From Pycnococcus provasolii (lineage: Eukaryota > Chlorophyta > Pseudoscourfieldiophyceae > Pseudoscourfieldiales), in NCBI GenBank assembly GCA_049487715.1, contig CP150566.1, forward strand, positions 186,001-250,000: a DNA stretch of 64,000 bases, written 5' to 3'. Positions 26,542-36,111 of this stretch are shown here, piece by piece. Under the pieces are notes generated by a model that had not been told where the DNA came from, did not search any database, and saw only the letters and a list, made by a program, of their open reading frames with translations. Position numbers and translations under genes: made by a program. The first letter of the stretch is position 1; each line of letters starts with the position of its first letter.

Positions 26542-29500
26542 ATGGACCTGGTCAACAGAAAAGTATACAAAATGTTTGCGGTGGATGCGGACGGCGACTA
26601 TGCACTGTTCCACGGAGTCGTCAAGTCATACGACGAGGCGTTGGAGTGGTACATGGTAGAGTACGAAGACGGCGATCGCGAGGAACTCTCGCGCGAGGAC
26701 GTCGAGTACTTGAGCACCGTGACAGAGGACTACGTCGCGCAAAACTATCCCTACGCTGAGGAGCTGGAGGATAAGCTCGAGGAGGACAGCGACTGCCACT
26801 TCGACTGCCAAACCCTGCCACTTTCTGTAGACAGCACGCCACAAACGCAATTACAGCCGTCGAAGTTGGCGGTGGACTACCTTCAGCAGGCAGCGAGTCA
26901 AGGGTATCCAGAAGCAATATCCGCTCTAGGCGAAATGTACGGGAACGGCCGAGGCGTGGCAGCAGACGTCGCAAAAGCGAAAGCTCTGCAAGACCAGTCC
27001 GACGAGCTCCGCGAGTGGGAGAACAAGAGGATCTTACCAAAATGTTTCGATGCGACAACTGCCTTGGCTCGCGCGCAGGCAGGCGACGCGCACGCCATGT
27101 ACATGTTAGCATGTTCGCTCGTCAATGCCGACCGCGCATACCTGCCGACGGCGGTGCGGTGGTACAAAACTGCGGCAGAAGACAAAGGATACTTGCCGGC
27201 TATGCATGCTTTGGGAGTGCTCAAAGTTCGTCGCGGCGATTGGATTATGAATGGAGGGATGGATTATGAAACACTCACCGCGCTCAAGGATTTGGATTAT
27301 GAAACATTCACCGCGCTCGCTGAGCAGATGTCTAAGCGGGCGGCATATGCAGGATACATGCCAGCTCTCAAACAAATGTATCGACAACACCAAGACACGC
27401 CGAACTCCCTCAACGCGAAAGTATTGCAGCTGCTGCACACGACGACAACAACGGGCTCAAGCTTCTGGCAGCAGGGGATTTCTCTGTTGAGGAACTGGTG
27501 GGAAGCATCAACATTGCCGTCGCCGACGGCGGCTGACTTCAGAAGCGCGGCGGCGCGTGCGGGTCGCCCGCCTGCGCTGTACGGGCTCGCGCACTGCTAC
27601 CAGCACGGTTTGGGCGAGGCTGCGAACCCGGCGCTGGCGGAGTACTGGTACAAGCAGGCGGCTGTGCAGGGCTACGCGCCGGCGCAGCACGCGCTTGGAA
27701 ACCTATACGCAAGTGGCCACCCAGTGACGGCGTCCCAACACCCAATCGCGATGACGACGGAGCAACGCAACCATGGAAACGGACATCTTCTGTGCGACTA
27801 CGAGCTACAGCCCAAGAAAAAGAAACCCCGAGTCGCCCGAGAAGTGAACAGAAACGAGCCAAAGCATGCCGGCAGACGTGTGGAGGCTCTATGGTCGAAT
27901 GAGCCTTTCGGTCACGTGAATGCGGAGGTGCATTCAGGGCATCTGGTGGACTACGACCCGGCAAGTGACACGTACTCACTGCTGTACGAAGACGGCGATA
28001 TTGACGAGGGGATCCGCATATCTCAGCACGAAAAACAGATCAGCGTCAAGGAGGCTGTCGTTGAAAAGAGGCTGCGAAAATTGGGGGAATCGTCGAATGA
28101 ATCTCGCATCAGCGCGACGGAGGTTGACATGATTCATCCCCAGATCCGATCGCTTAAAAAGCAGTTGCAGCAATTCGAAGAAGATCGAGCAGAGCAGCGG
28201 AAAATCACGCGTTACCGCTTCACTGTGCCGATCGAGAAAATTCAGCCATATACGCGCTCTTGCAAGCCTGAACCACTGATCATCACCAAAGACCCTGGGA
28301 TAGTGGGGCTCAAGCTGTGCGACGTGAACCCTCAAGGACGCCTGGAGAAGAGGTACGTACAGCACATCCCATCTCTGATTCCAGAGAAGCTTCGCAATGC
28401 GATTCAAACGAATCTCCGCAATCTCCCATGGCGCCAGTACTGGCACAAAGTGATGGGGACGTACCGACCGCACGGCCGACTCCAATTCTTGACATGTTTT
28501 TCCGAGGCAAACTGCGCATACTTCTTGGGCGACAAGCCGAACGACCCTGAGAAGCACTGCGCCCTTGGAGGCTTGAGTACGCTGGGAACCCCGTCGCTTG
28601 ATCACGAGAGCATGTCGCCAATAAAAGAAGTGGTGAACGCAGTCTTGCACAGCTGGATCGGCGAGAAGTACAAACTGAATCAAGTACGCGACAGAATAAC
28701 GGTGCAAGTCAACCGGTATTTCGGGGCAGAAACCGTTGGCGAGACGAAGAAAGCTGCCCAAGGGATACCGATGCATGGAGACGGCGCTGCAATGGACCCC
28801 GATTTTCCCATCATTCATTTGTACATTCTCGACGATGCCATCGTTCGCGTTGTTAAGCGGAGCGATGTGGGAGGGAGTGCCTGCCGCGCGCAATCACGCG
28901 AGGGCGTCCGACACTCGAATACTTTTCTCGCTCACGCGGGTGGTGCGACCATACTTATTGACGATTCCGCAACGTTTCATGGGAGATCGCCTTGCAAAAA
29001 AGTTTCACCTTGCGGCAGCATCAGCATGGTTTTGCGCGTCATGGACGATGTGAATGCACGGCGTTGCGCAAGGGGCGCTGCAAGTCGGCTCCAACAACAT
29101 TCAATGCCGCTATACACCAACGGCGATCCGACCCTCGAACTGCCTCGCAGGATCCACTTCTCTTACGTCTGTGCCCCACAGGATGGAAACCAAATCACGG
29201 CAGATGCATTGAAGATCATGCAATTCAACGAGGATGCCCTGTGCAAGTTGTTCGCCGACGAGAGCGCGGGGGACGTCCGCATGGCGAAGAGGAGGGGGCG
29301 CTGGCAGCCTCCGCTCATCTTCGAGAGTCGCTCGGCTCCCGAGCTCCTCGGTTTGGAACCGCACATGTACAGCACCATTGTCAAGGGCAAAGGGTCTGTT
29401 GTTTCGAGCATTTACCTGCGAGACGCATCGCTTGAGATGGAAAATACCTCACCATGCACGGCGCAAAAGTTACGAACGATAAATTCGCCTCTACCGCGCA

Positions 29501-29772
29501 TTCTCATTCGGTCTCAGTATGGGGATGGAAGGAGAAGGAATTCAAATACGACCTGGATGGAACATGCGCTGCAATCACGTGAAAAAGTCCGCCTGTTTGC
29601 TGATGTTTCGTGCGAGGACAATCAAGTGCGATACGCCTACATTGCAGACGGCAGGGTTGTTCACCGAAAGTCCGAAAGTTATGAATGGCACGTCGAATTT
29701 TGCGATTATGATGGATTGCGAGAGGTTTTAGTTCGTGTGCGGTTGAAGGGATGTGGCGTGTTAACCTCATGA
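26542..29772 (+). CDS. Tudor-like, Sel1-repeat and AlkB-like 2OG-Fe(II) dioxygenase fusion
   Basis: 1,076 residues from the ATG at 26542 (MDLVNRKVYKMF). Residues 5-60 form a Tudor-like barrel (HGVVKSYDEALEWYMVEYEDGDREE). Sel1 repeats follow at about 110-400 (LAVDYLQQAASQGYPEAISALGEMYGNG; PALAEYWYKQAAVQGYAPAQ). A second Tudor-like module lies near 450-500 (HSGHLVDYDPASDTYSLLYEDGDIDE). An AlkB-type domain spans about 590-840: VQVNRYFG, then His745-x-Asp747 in IPMHGDGA, distal His813 in ATFHGRSP, and Arg832 in SMVLRV, in the expected iron and 2-oxoglutarate ligand order. A 240-residue C-terminal region is unassigned. Such enzymes oxidatively demethylate nucleic acid or protein (family knowledge). 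The Tudor modules suggest chromatin or methyl-mark targeting (inference). Single exon. Confidence 0.82.
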   Translation: MDLVNRKVYKMFAVDADGDYALFHGVVKSYDEALEWYMVEYEDGDREELSREDVEYLSTVTEDYVAQNYPYAEELEDKLEEDSDCHFDCQTLPLSVDSTPQTQLQPSKLAVDYLQQAASQGYPEAISALGEMYGNGRGVAADVAKAKALQDQSDELREWENKRILPKCFDATTALARAQAGDAHAMYMLACSLVNADRAYLPTAVRWYKTAAEDKGYLPAMHALGVLKVRRGDWIMNGGMDYETLTALKDLDYETFTALAEQMSKRAAYAGYMPALKQMYRQHQDTPNSLNAKVLQLLHTTTTTGSSFWQQGISLLRNWWEASTLPSPTAADFRSAAARAGRPPALYGLAHCYQHGLGEAANPALAEYWYKQAAVQGYAPAQHALGNLYASGHPVTASQHPIAMTTEQRNHGNGHLLCDYELQPKKKKPRVAREVNRNEPKHAGRRVEALWSNEPFGHVNAEVHSGHLVDYDPASDTYSLLYEDGDIDEGIRISQHEKQISVKEAVVEKRLRKLGESSNESRISATEVDMIHPQIRSLKKQLQQFEEDRAEQRKITRYRFTVPIEKIQPYTRSCKPEPLIITKDPGIVGLKLCDVNPQGRLEKRYVQHIPSLIPEKLRNAIQTNLRNLPWRQYWHKVMGTYRPHGRLQFLTCFSEANCAYFLGDKPNDPEKHCALGGLSTLGTPSLDHESMSPIKEVVNAVLHSWIGEKYKLNQVRDRITVQVNRYFGAETVGETKKAAQGIPMHGDGAAMDPDFPIIHLYILDDAIVRVVKRSDVGGSACRAQSREGVRHSNTFLAHAGGATILIDDSATFHGRSPCKKVSPCGSISMVLRVMDDVNARRCARGAASRLQQHSMPLYTNGDPTLELPRRIHFSYVCAPQDGNQITADALKIMQFNEDALCKLFADESAGDVRMAKRRGRWQPPLIFESRSAPELLGLEPHMYSTIVKGKGSVVSSIYLRDASLEMENTSPCTAQKLRTINSPLPRILIRSQYGDGRRRNSNTTWMEHALQSREKVRLFADVSCEDNQVRYAYIADGRVVHRKSESYEWHVEFCDYDGLREVLVRVRLKGCGVLTS

Positions 29773-29870
29773 ATAAATCAATAATAAATACAACTTTCTT
29801 GTGCCATAATATTTATTATTACTAGTCCCATATGTATTAAAGGCCATAAGCCATATTTAATTTGCAAAGA

Positions 29871-32660
29871 TCAAACCGCATCGGCGCCTTGCGCGTGTTC
29901 GTCCAGGATGGCGCGAACTTCGTCGCTCTGATCGCTACTATCGAGCTTGCGCGCAAAGTAGGCGTGCCTAGTGCGAATGATGTGATTCCGCGCCAAGTGT
30001 GGCGGTATCATGCCAGGACTTCCAATCGGGTAGTCGCCCTGACGCCGACGACGCACAACTCTGTCGCCCCAGTTCACCCATCGCCTGTTGCCGCCAGAGA
30101 ACTGCGTGCAATGCGGTCCATTGAGAAGCACGGTCTGCACGAACAACTCCTCCCCGCTCATACCGAGCTGGAAATATTCGCGGTAAGCGTGCACTGACTT
30201 GCAGTATGGCTCCTCCTCCACGAATGTGCTGTTGTCCAGGCAAGACAGCGTGTAGTGCACAAAGTCGCGATGCAGAACATAGAATGCGCTGCCTCCAAAC
30301 ATATAACTGTTTCGCATCAGTGGCTTGGAATTTCTGTACGCTTCGTCGTTCAACCAGTACGAGTATCCACTGCAGGTGCTGTCGTCCACCTTCGCTCGTT
30401 TCTCGCGGTGCTCCTCGCGCGCGCCTGGAGATCCTCGGTTGTAGTCGCCGTCTTCCTCGTGGCCATCTAGCGCACAAGGTTCTCTCGGACACTCGACAAA
30501 CCAGTCGCCGAGCGCACGCCCTTCGATGTAATCGCGAATCTGAGTGAATGATTCGACGTGATTCGCAATTCCATGCTTGGCAAGAGAAGCGCTAATGAAG
30601 TCGACGTTGTGAATCGGCCAGTCTGCGGCACTCAAATTGATCACGAAATCCCAGCTTTCATGTTTGAAGCGGCGCGCTCCCTTCTCAAGTTGGAGTCCCG
30701 CGCGCCAAGCATCCATGTAAGCTTCCATCAGCGAGAAGCCGCCGTACACCACGTCAACGTCGCGAATCACAGTTCCGAGGACAGCACCGGTGCCGCGCGA
30801 CATTTCGTCGAAGAATTCTTGCGCGAGGCGCGCAATCTCCTCCCCTTCATGCGAGGTTGGAGCCGCGTCGATGGCAACCACGTAGTAGTGATTTGGATCG
30901 TAGATGCGCCGCAGAAGGCGAAGAACAATGTCCTTGTCGTCAACTGGGCTTGCGTGAATAGCGAACAGCACCTTCGCAGCTTTCTCGGAACACGACATGC
31001 CGACTTTGTCTGGCGTATCGCACCTCTTTTTCTCGGGCACAGGATCGAATTCGTTGTTCACGTGCTCCGTCTCATCGTTCCCGAGTGCGTCGACCGGGCA
31101 GTGTATCACGGCGTGCGGGTGCCGCGGAATGTCGACAAGCAAGCTTCCGTCGGCGATCCGCCGCGCTGCGTCCTTGATCCGATCCTGACAATCACGCGTG
31201 ACAGCACGCGGTAGCATGCTGCGGAGCAGCCCCTTTGCACCTCGGCTCATCGTCTCCTCTATCATTTTGGTCGTGCCCGCAGGAAATTGCATCGTCGAGT
31301 CGTCCCACTCGCCTGACCACATTGTGCGCAATGTGCCGCTCTGAGGAACCTCGGAATCTTGGAGCAACTTCCGCACTGGGGCAGAATTTGGTTGCACTTC
31401 GAGCATGTGCCGTCGCATGCACATGCGAAGATTGAGCGGTACGCCGCCGTCAATGTCGTTGCGGTCATAGAGCGTGCGCCAATTCGGCCGATCTTTATCG
31501 CAGAACTCGACGGCAAGGCTGTGCGGACATCCCTTGGAAGTTTTCTCCTCCCAGTCCTCTGTCGACTTGCTGCGGTAGTGATTCATGCGCAACACTGGAT
31601 TATTCTCCCCCACGACGAGCACGGCGTAATCCGAGGTCGCGATCGGCACGATTGGGATGTGAATATTTATCGTCAGATCTTTCACCGGCCGCACGAAACT
31701 CTTCGCGTACTCCCATAGGTCGTCGAGAGCAGGAGCACGCATCGTGTATGCCTCGATCACAGGTGCGTTTGGTTTCATTTCGTGATAGCTGGATCCGAAC
31801 AGCTGCCATTTCAATCCAATCGCGGCGATGCGCTCGTGCTCGAACTCCGCAAGCGCGTCGGCGAGCGTTTGACCTTTTCGCACGGGGTAAGGGAACTCGT
31901 CGACATCAACCAAGCCCACCCACTTAACAGGCGTTCCGACAAGGCTGTCGACAACGTGCTGGTACCACCTGTTCTGGCGAGACTGCGGGCACGTGTACTC
32001 AGAGCCAAGGGCTGCGGTGAACAGGGTGCCGTTGTACAAAACTCTTTTTAAGGCGTCTTCGTCTGTAGTGGGAAGGTGCATCGTAGGTTTGTGCATTGGC
32101 GTGCTAGGCTGGTGACGGTGCGACCATAGCCAAGCTCGGTTCACCTCGTTGTGGTCTATGCTTCGGCAAGCCATGTTCGGCGATTCGGGCAAGTCGTCGG
32201 CCGTGTACAAGCTGGCGAAGCCAAGCTCTCTATATTTGGCGACAACCTCCTGCGTTCCGTCCGTGGACCCGTCGTCTAGGATGTGTACGTGCTTGACACC
32301 CGCGCAGTGCAAGAAGCTGAGCCATTCCGCGATATACTCCACCTCGTCCTTGACTATGGCAGCCACGACGACGTCGTCACCTTCACGAGCCTTGACACTT
32401 TGCCTGTTTCTGCGCGTCGTTTGTCTTCTCGACGTTTCGTTCACACTTAAGCCTTCCTGGAACGGTTTGGCAACGGCCTCGCTTGGCAGGAGACGCTCAA
32501 GACACATAGCCACGATGACACCACAGATCGCCGCAGCTATGAGCCACGGCCACGTGGCCCGCGGCGCGGCGCGGCTGGCCGTCGTCGGCCTTGGCACGAC
32601 GCCGGCGGCGGCGGCGTTGTCGCGGTTCGCCCGCGACCGCCGCGCCGCGTCTTTGGCCAT
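29871..32660 (-). CDS. Double glycosyltransferase: GT92 fused to GT14 (core-2/xylosyltransferase-like)
   Basis: A single 929-residue frame. A basic N-terminus and hydrophobic anchor (PWLIAAAICGVIVAMCLERL, residues 38-58) make it a type II Golgi protein. Residues about 75-430 are GT92 (DUF23): VVVAAIVKDEVEYIAEWLSF, HVHILDDGSTDGTQEVV, and a metal-binding DVDEF near residue 250 in WVGLVDVDEFPYP. Residues about 555-900 are GT14-like: KVLFAIHASPVDDKDIVLRL, then VINLSAADWPI, GGSAFYVLHRDFVHY, the acidic SGEELFVQTVLLNGP, and RRWVNW. Both halves keep the residues expected for catalysis, so two successive sugar additions by one chain are plausible (inference). Family knowledge: GT92 includes beta-galactosyltransferases; GT14 includes core-2 GlcNAc-, xylosyl- and glucuronyltransferases. 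Acceptor unknown. Confidence 0.88.
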   Translation of the reverse strand: MAKDAARRSRANRDNAAAAGVVPRPTTASRAAPRATWPWLIAAAICGVIVAMCLERLLPSEAVAKPFQEGLSVNETSRRQTTRRNRQSVKAREGDDVVVAAIVKDEVEYIAEWLSFLHCAGVKHVHILDDGSTDGTQEVVAKYRELGFASLYTADDLPESPNMACRSIDHNEVNRAWLWSHRHQPSTPMHKPTMHLPTTDEDALKRVLYNGTLFTAALGSEYTCPQSRQNRWYQHVVDSLVGTPVKWVGLVDVDEFPYPVRKGQTLADALAEFEHERIAAIGLKWQLFGSSYHEMKPNAPVIEAYTMRAPALDDLWEYAKSFVRPVKDLTINIHIPIVPIATSDYAVLVVGENNPVLRMNHYRSKSTEDWEEKTSKGCPHSLAVEFCDKDRPNWRTLYDRNDIDGGVPLNLRMCMRRHMLEVQPNSAPVRKLLQDSEVPQSGTLRTMWSGEWDDSTMQFPAGTTKMIEETMSRGAKGLLRSMLPRAVTRDCQDRIKDAARRIADGSLLVDIPRHPHAVIHCPVDALGNDETEHVNNEFDPVPEKKRCDTPDKVGMSCSEKAAKVLFAIHASPVDDKDIVLRLLRRIYDPNHYYVVAIDAAPTSHEGEEIARLAQEFFDEMSRGTGAVLGTVIRDVDVVYGGFSLMEAYMDAWRAGLQLEKGARRFKHESWDFVINLSAADWPIHNVDFISASLAKHGIANHVESFTQIRDYIEGRALGDWFVECPREPCALDGHEEDGDYNRGSPGAREEHREKRAKVDDSTCSGYSYWLNDEAYRNSKPLMRNSYMFGGSAFYVLHRDFVHYTLSCLDNSTFVEEEPYCKSVHAYREYFQLGMSGEELFVQTVLLNGPHCTQFSGGNRRWVNWGDRVVRRRRQGDYPIGSPGMIPPHLARNHIIRTRHAYFARKLDSSDQSDEVRAILDEHAQGADAV

Positions 32661-33092
32661 GTGCGTGTCGTTGTCGTTGTCTTTGTAATTTTAATTGTTG
32701 TGTTGGATGCCGTGGGATGGGGGGACGTAGGACTCTCTGGGACGTGTGTATGTGCTCCTGCCACTCACGTGGTATGCCTTCTCAGAATTCTGCTTAGGGG
32801 ATCGTTACGCGGAAACTCGCGGAGTGCGGCTCTTGTTTGTAGTTCTAAGTTCTTACCACTGCGCTCGTCCTGGTCAGTGGCTGGTCAGTCTCATAACGCA
32901 CAAACTTCGCATCGGAATCCGTCCAACGTGCATCCATTTTTTCGGGGTTTGAGCGATTTTCATTCTTGGTAAACCCCTAAACCCGCCCCGCCTTTTGGTT
33001 GGCGTTTGCCGTTTCCCGCCCTCGCCCTCTCAAACACGCAAACTGCAACAACCAATCCGCACAACGCACCAGCGCACACGCACACGGCCATC
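32661..33092. other. Divergent promoter region
   Basis: Head-to-head spacer between the GT92-GT14 gene (-) and the Myb-like gene (+). T-rich near 32935-32960. No gene recognised. Confidence 0.4.
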
Positions 33093-33641
33093 ATGGCGAC
33101 CGTATCACAGCCAACCAACGACACCGCGCTGGGAAAGCGAACGGCGAACGACGACGCACAAGACGAAGTGCTCGAGGCGCGCATACGATGGGCTAAGGCG
33201 ATGAGACTGGCGTTCAGCCCGCCAGCCATGCTCACTTCCGATGGGTCCATCAGGCAGGAGCACTTCAAGCCGAAGCAGGTGTACTACGCGGAGCCGAAGA
33301 CGTTCGGCAGCGAGGAGAGAGCCGCCCTCCTCAAAGGACTTGACAGTCATGGGGTGGGTGCGTGGAACCCCATACGCGAGCAGCTGTTACCCAGCTGGGA
33401 CAACAACACGTTGCGCCTCAAGACGTGCAGGCTGCTTGGAATCCAGAACCTGTCAACCTTCCAGGGATTCCTCATTACGGAGAAAGAGGTGGAAGCCATA
33501 CAGGCGGCGCACCACAAGCTGGGCGAGCAGACAGGGTGCTGGAAGGGCGGCATGCTCGTCGAGGATGACAACGGAACACTCGCCGCCGCCATGGCAAGTG
33601 TGGACGTGCCCATGCCGAAGCGAAGGGCAAAGGGCAAGTAA
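33093..33641 (+). CDS. Small Myb/SANT-like protein
   Basis: 182 residues from the ATG at 33093 (MATVSQPTNDTALGKR). The central segment FGSEERAALLKGLDSHGVGAWNPIREQLLPSW, then LRLKTCRLLGIQNL, has the spacing of a Myb/SANT repeat: acidic first helix, GVGAWNxI in the middle, and a third helix with LRLKTCRLLG. The N-terminal third is charged and helical (DEVLEARIRWAKAMRLAF). The C-terminus ends in a basic KRRAKGK that could be a nuclear signal. One Myb repeat may bind DNA or histone tails. Gene target unknown; I cannot place it in a named Myb subgroup. Confidence 0.7.
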   Translation: MATVSQPTNDTALGKRTANDDAQDEVLEARIRWAKAMRLAFSPPAMLTSDGSIRQEHFKPKQVYYAEPKTFGSEERAALLKGLDSHGVGAWNPIREQLLPSWDNNTLRLKTCRLLGIQNLSTFQGFLITEKEVEAIQAAHHKLGEQTGCWKGGMLVEDDNGTLAAAMASVDVPMPKRRAKGK

Positions 33642-34141
33642 GTGCCGCTGCGCCGAAGCAAGGAACAAAAAAAAAAGATCTCTCGAGTGAAAGAAGTTGA
33701 AAGTAACAGAAAAAAGATGATATACCTCACCCCATTCCTGTTAGCGTCAACGTACATTACGTGTATTCGCCCTGTGGCCCCCTAGTGAGCCTGAAAGCTT
33801 TAGTAATTTCGCAAGCAGTTCAGCCCTCGGAGGGAGTCGGTCTCTTGGTAGCGGAATTTAAAAGAAAACTCGACGCATTTCCAGCCGCTTTCGCGTTAGG
33901 CTTACTCACTGGGCAGGCTTTGAGTTTTTTTTACGTAGTCGTTGAAATGCGAGAAATACGAGATTCGAACCCTGAAATGCAACATGTAACCCAGTTACAT
34001 ACCCCTTTTGTCTGATGGAATCTATATATAAACAAACAAAAAAACAGAGCTCTCTAGTACCCCTTTCGCTGCCTCTTCTCGGTTGCGCAGTTTCACTTGC
34101 CCAGCCCCGCCGCCTCTTCAGATCTGTCACGTAGTACAGCA
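33642..34141. other. Convergent 3' intergenic region
   Basis: About 500 AT-richer bases between two converging genes. Contains A-runs at 33668-33676 and 34033-34045 and a GATTCGAACCC string at 33962 that resembles a tRNA B box but does not fold (see rejected items). Confidence 0.4.
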
Positions 34142-35632
34142 TCACAAACCTGGCATAGGGAACGTCTCGGCAAGTGACTCAACGTCCGCCTTCAGCGCGT
34201 CAAGCTCGGGCCAGCCCGCTGAAATCTTGGCGTCCACGTGAGCTTTGAATTCAGCAAGTTTCTTCCCTTGCGTCGCCTTCTTCTCCTCAATCGCGAGTTG
34301 CACGGCGCGGTCCACAAGACGCGCAACCTGCTCAAAGTCTGACTCGCGGAATCCACGAGTAGTCAGAGCCGGCGTTCCGATGCGCATACCGCCCGGGATC
34401 ACTGCCGATTTGTCGCCAGGCACACTGTTCTTGTTCAGCGTGACAGATGCCGCGTCCAGAATGTACTCCGTGCGTGCGCCATCGACAACCATGGGTCGCA
34501 GGTCCACGAGGAGAAGGTGGTTGTCCGTTCCACCAGACACGAGCTTGTACCCAAGGTTCGTCAGCTCAGCCGCCATCGCCTTGGCGTTTTTGACCACCTG
34601 GTTCTGGTATTCGACGAATTCGTCGCCCGTTGCCGCCTTGAGGGCAACCGCCAGCGCGCCAATCGTGTGGTTGTGCGGCCCTCCCTGCAGACCAGGGAAC
34701 ACGGAACTGTTCACTGCCGCGGGGATGCCGCGGTCGTCCACCTTGCTGAAGATCATGCCGCCACGCGGGCCTCGAAGGCTCTTGTGTGTCGTCGTCGTCA
34801 CCACATCTGCGTAGTCAAAAGGGCTCTGCTTCAGGATGCCAGCCGCAACAAGGCCGGAAATGTGTGCCATGTCTGCCATCAGGTAGGCGCCGACGTCGTC
34901 GCAGATTTCACGCATTCGTGCATAGTCGATCTCACGCGAGTACGCCGACGCGCCCGCGATGATGACCTTTGGGCGGAACAGCGCCGCGTTCGCCGCAAGT
35001 GCGTCGTAGTCGATGAGTCCTGTCTCCTCGTCGCAACGGTACGGCATGCTCTCGAAGTACACGCTTGTCGCGGATACGCGCCGCTTTGGCGTGAAGAAGC
35101 CGTGCGTGAGGTGTCCGCCGTGTGCAAGGTCCAGCCCCATGATGCGGTCGTGAGGCTGGAGCAACGCGGTGTAGACGGCAAAATTTGCCGGGCTTCCGCT
35201 GTGAGGCTGCACGTTGACGCTCCACTCGTCGGGCGACAAGCGGTACGCCGCCAGGGCGCGCGTCTGGCAGAGTCGCTCGCTCTGGTCGATGAACTCGTTG
35301 CCGCCGTAGTAGCGCGCGCCGGGCTGGCCCTCGCTGTACTTGTTCGTCAAGCACGAGCCGCTCACCTCCATTACCGCGCGACTGGTAAAGTTCTCCGAGG
35401 CTATGAGCTCGAGTCCCACGCGCTGGCGCCTCTTTTCATTTTGAATAATTTCGTACATCTCAGGGTCAAACTCCTCAAGCTCGGCGTCCGCCTGGAAGAG
35501 CGTTCGTGCTGAGTCCGATACGGCGTTGCGTACATGCCTGGTCCTCGGCGCGTGGTTGGCGTTATTCGCAGTTCGGCGCACGCTCACGGTGCTGGCGCGC
35601 ACCTTCGTAGCAGCGTGAGCGCGTGTGGTCAT
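34142..35632 (-). CDS. SHMT: Serine hydroxymethyltransferase, organelle-targeted isoform
   Basis: Same reaction as the SHMT at 3.1-4.5 kb. The ATG at 35630-35632 opens [20 protein letters not shown], a Ser/Thr/Arg/Ala-rich leader of about 48 residues without acids until [15 protein letters not shown], i.e. a plastid or mitochondrial transit peptide. Total 496 residues. Conserved blocks: [69 protein letters not shown] with the PLP lysine, [16 protein letters not shown]. It lacks the [14 protein letters not shown]-type insert present in the other SHMT, consistent with distinct subfamilies rather than a recent local copy. It is divergent from the UDP-glucuronate epimerase gene. Confidence 0.95.
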   Translation of the reverse strand: MTTRAHAATKVRASTVSVRRTANNANHAPRTRHVRNAVSDSARTLFQADAELEEFDPEMYEIIQNEKRRQRVGLELIASENFTSRAVMEVSGSCLTNKYSEGQPGARYYGGNEFIDQSERLCQTRALAAYRLSPDEWSVNVQPHSGSPANFAVYTALLQPHDRIMGLDLAHGGHLTHGFFTPKRRVSATSVYFESMPYRCDEETGLIDYDALAANAALFRPKVIIAGASAYSREIDYARMREICDDVGAYLMADMAHISGLVAAGILKQSPFDYADVVTTTTHKSLRGPRGGMIFSKVDDRGIPAAVNSSVFPGLQGGPHNHTIGALAVALKAATGDEFVEYQNQVVKNAKAMAAELTNLGYKLVSGGTDNHLLLVDLRPMVVDGARTEYILDAASVTLNKNSVPGDKSAVIPGGMRIGTPALTTRGFRESDFEQVARLVDRAVQLAIEEKKATQGKKLAEFKAHVDAKISAGWPELDALKADVESLAETFPMPGL

Positions 35633-36111
35633 GGTGGGAGTAGTGCGAGGGGGGGGGGAAGAGGAAAACGAGGGAAAAAAGAGGTTTTGGCGGCGTTGGG
35701 CGGCGCGGGTCGGAGAGTGCACCACTCTCCCCCTCTGCGGCGACGTGGCTCCACATTAGGGCTCCACCACGCGGGAACTGCCGATTTTCGGGGTTTCGAA
35801 GGAGGTCCGGGGGCAACGATTGGGGGTTAAGGGCGACGCATTCTGGTGGTATTTTGATTATTTTCTTCCCTTCTCCTTGTTTGTTGTCCTCTCCCCCTCC
35901 CTCCCCTCCCCTCCCCTCCCGTCCCTCCCCTCCCCTTCCGTCCCATCCCAGCGGTGGCGGGCAGCGCGGAGCGGGAAGAGTTCTTCGCTCCTCCACCGCC
36001 CGAACACCGACAACGACGACGATCGAGCAAGAAGCAGGCAGCGTCAGTCGCACAAGCAGCGGCGGCGGCAGCGCAACAACCACAGGCCAACCGCAAACAC
36101 AAAACACAGAC
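35633..36111. other. Divergent promoter region with polypyrimidine tract
   Basis: Spacer between organellar SHMT (-) and the epimerase (+). A CCCCTCCC-type polypyrimidine tract covers 35889-35940; its complement has many G-runs and could form a quadruplex. Confidence 0.55.

Noticed and set aside
33950-33985. GATTCGAACCC resembling a tRNA B box
   Set aside because: On neither strand do the flanking five bases pair as a T-stem, and no A box or acceptor stem lies at the right distance.
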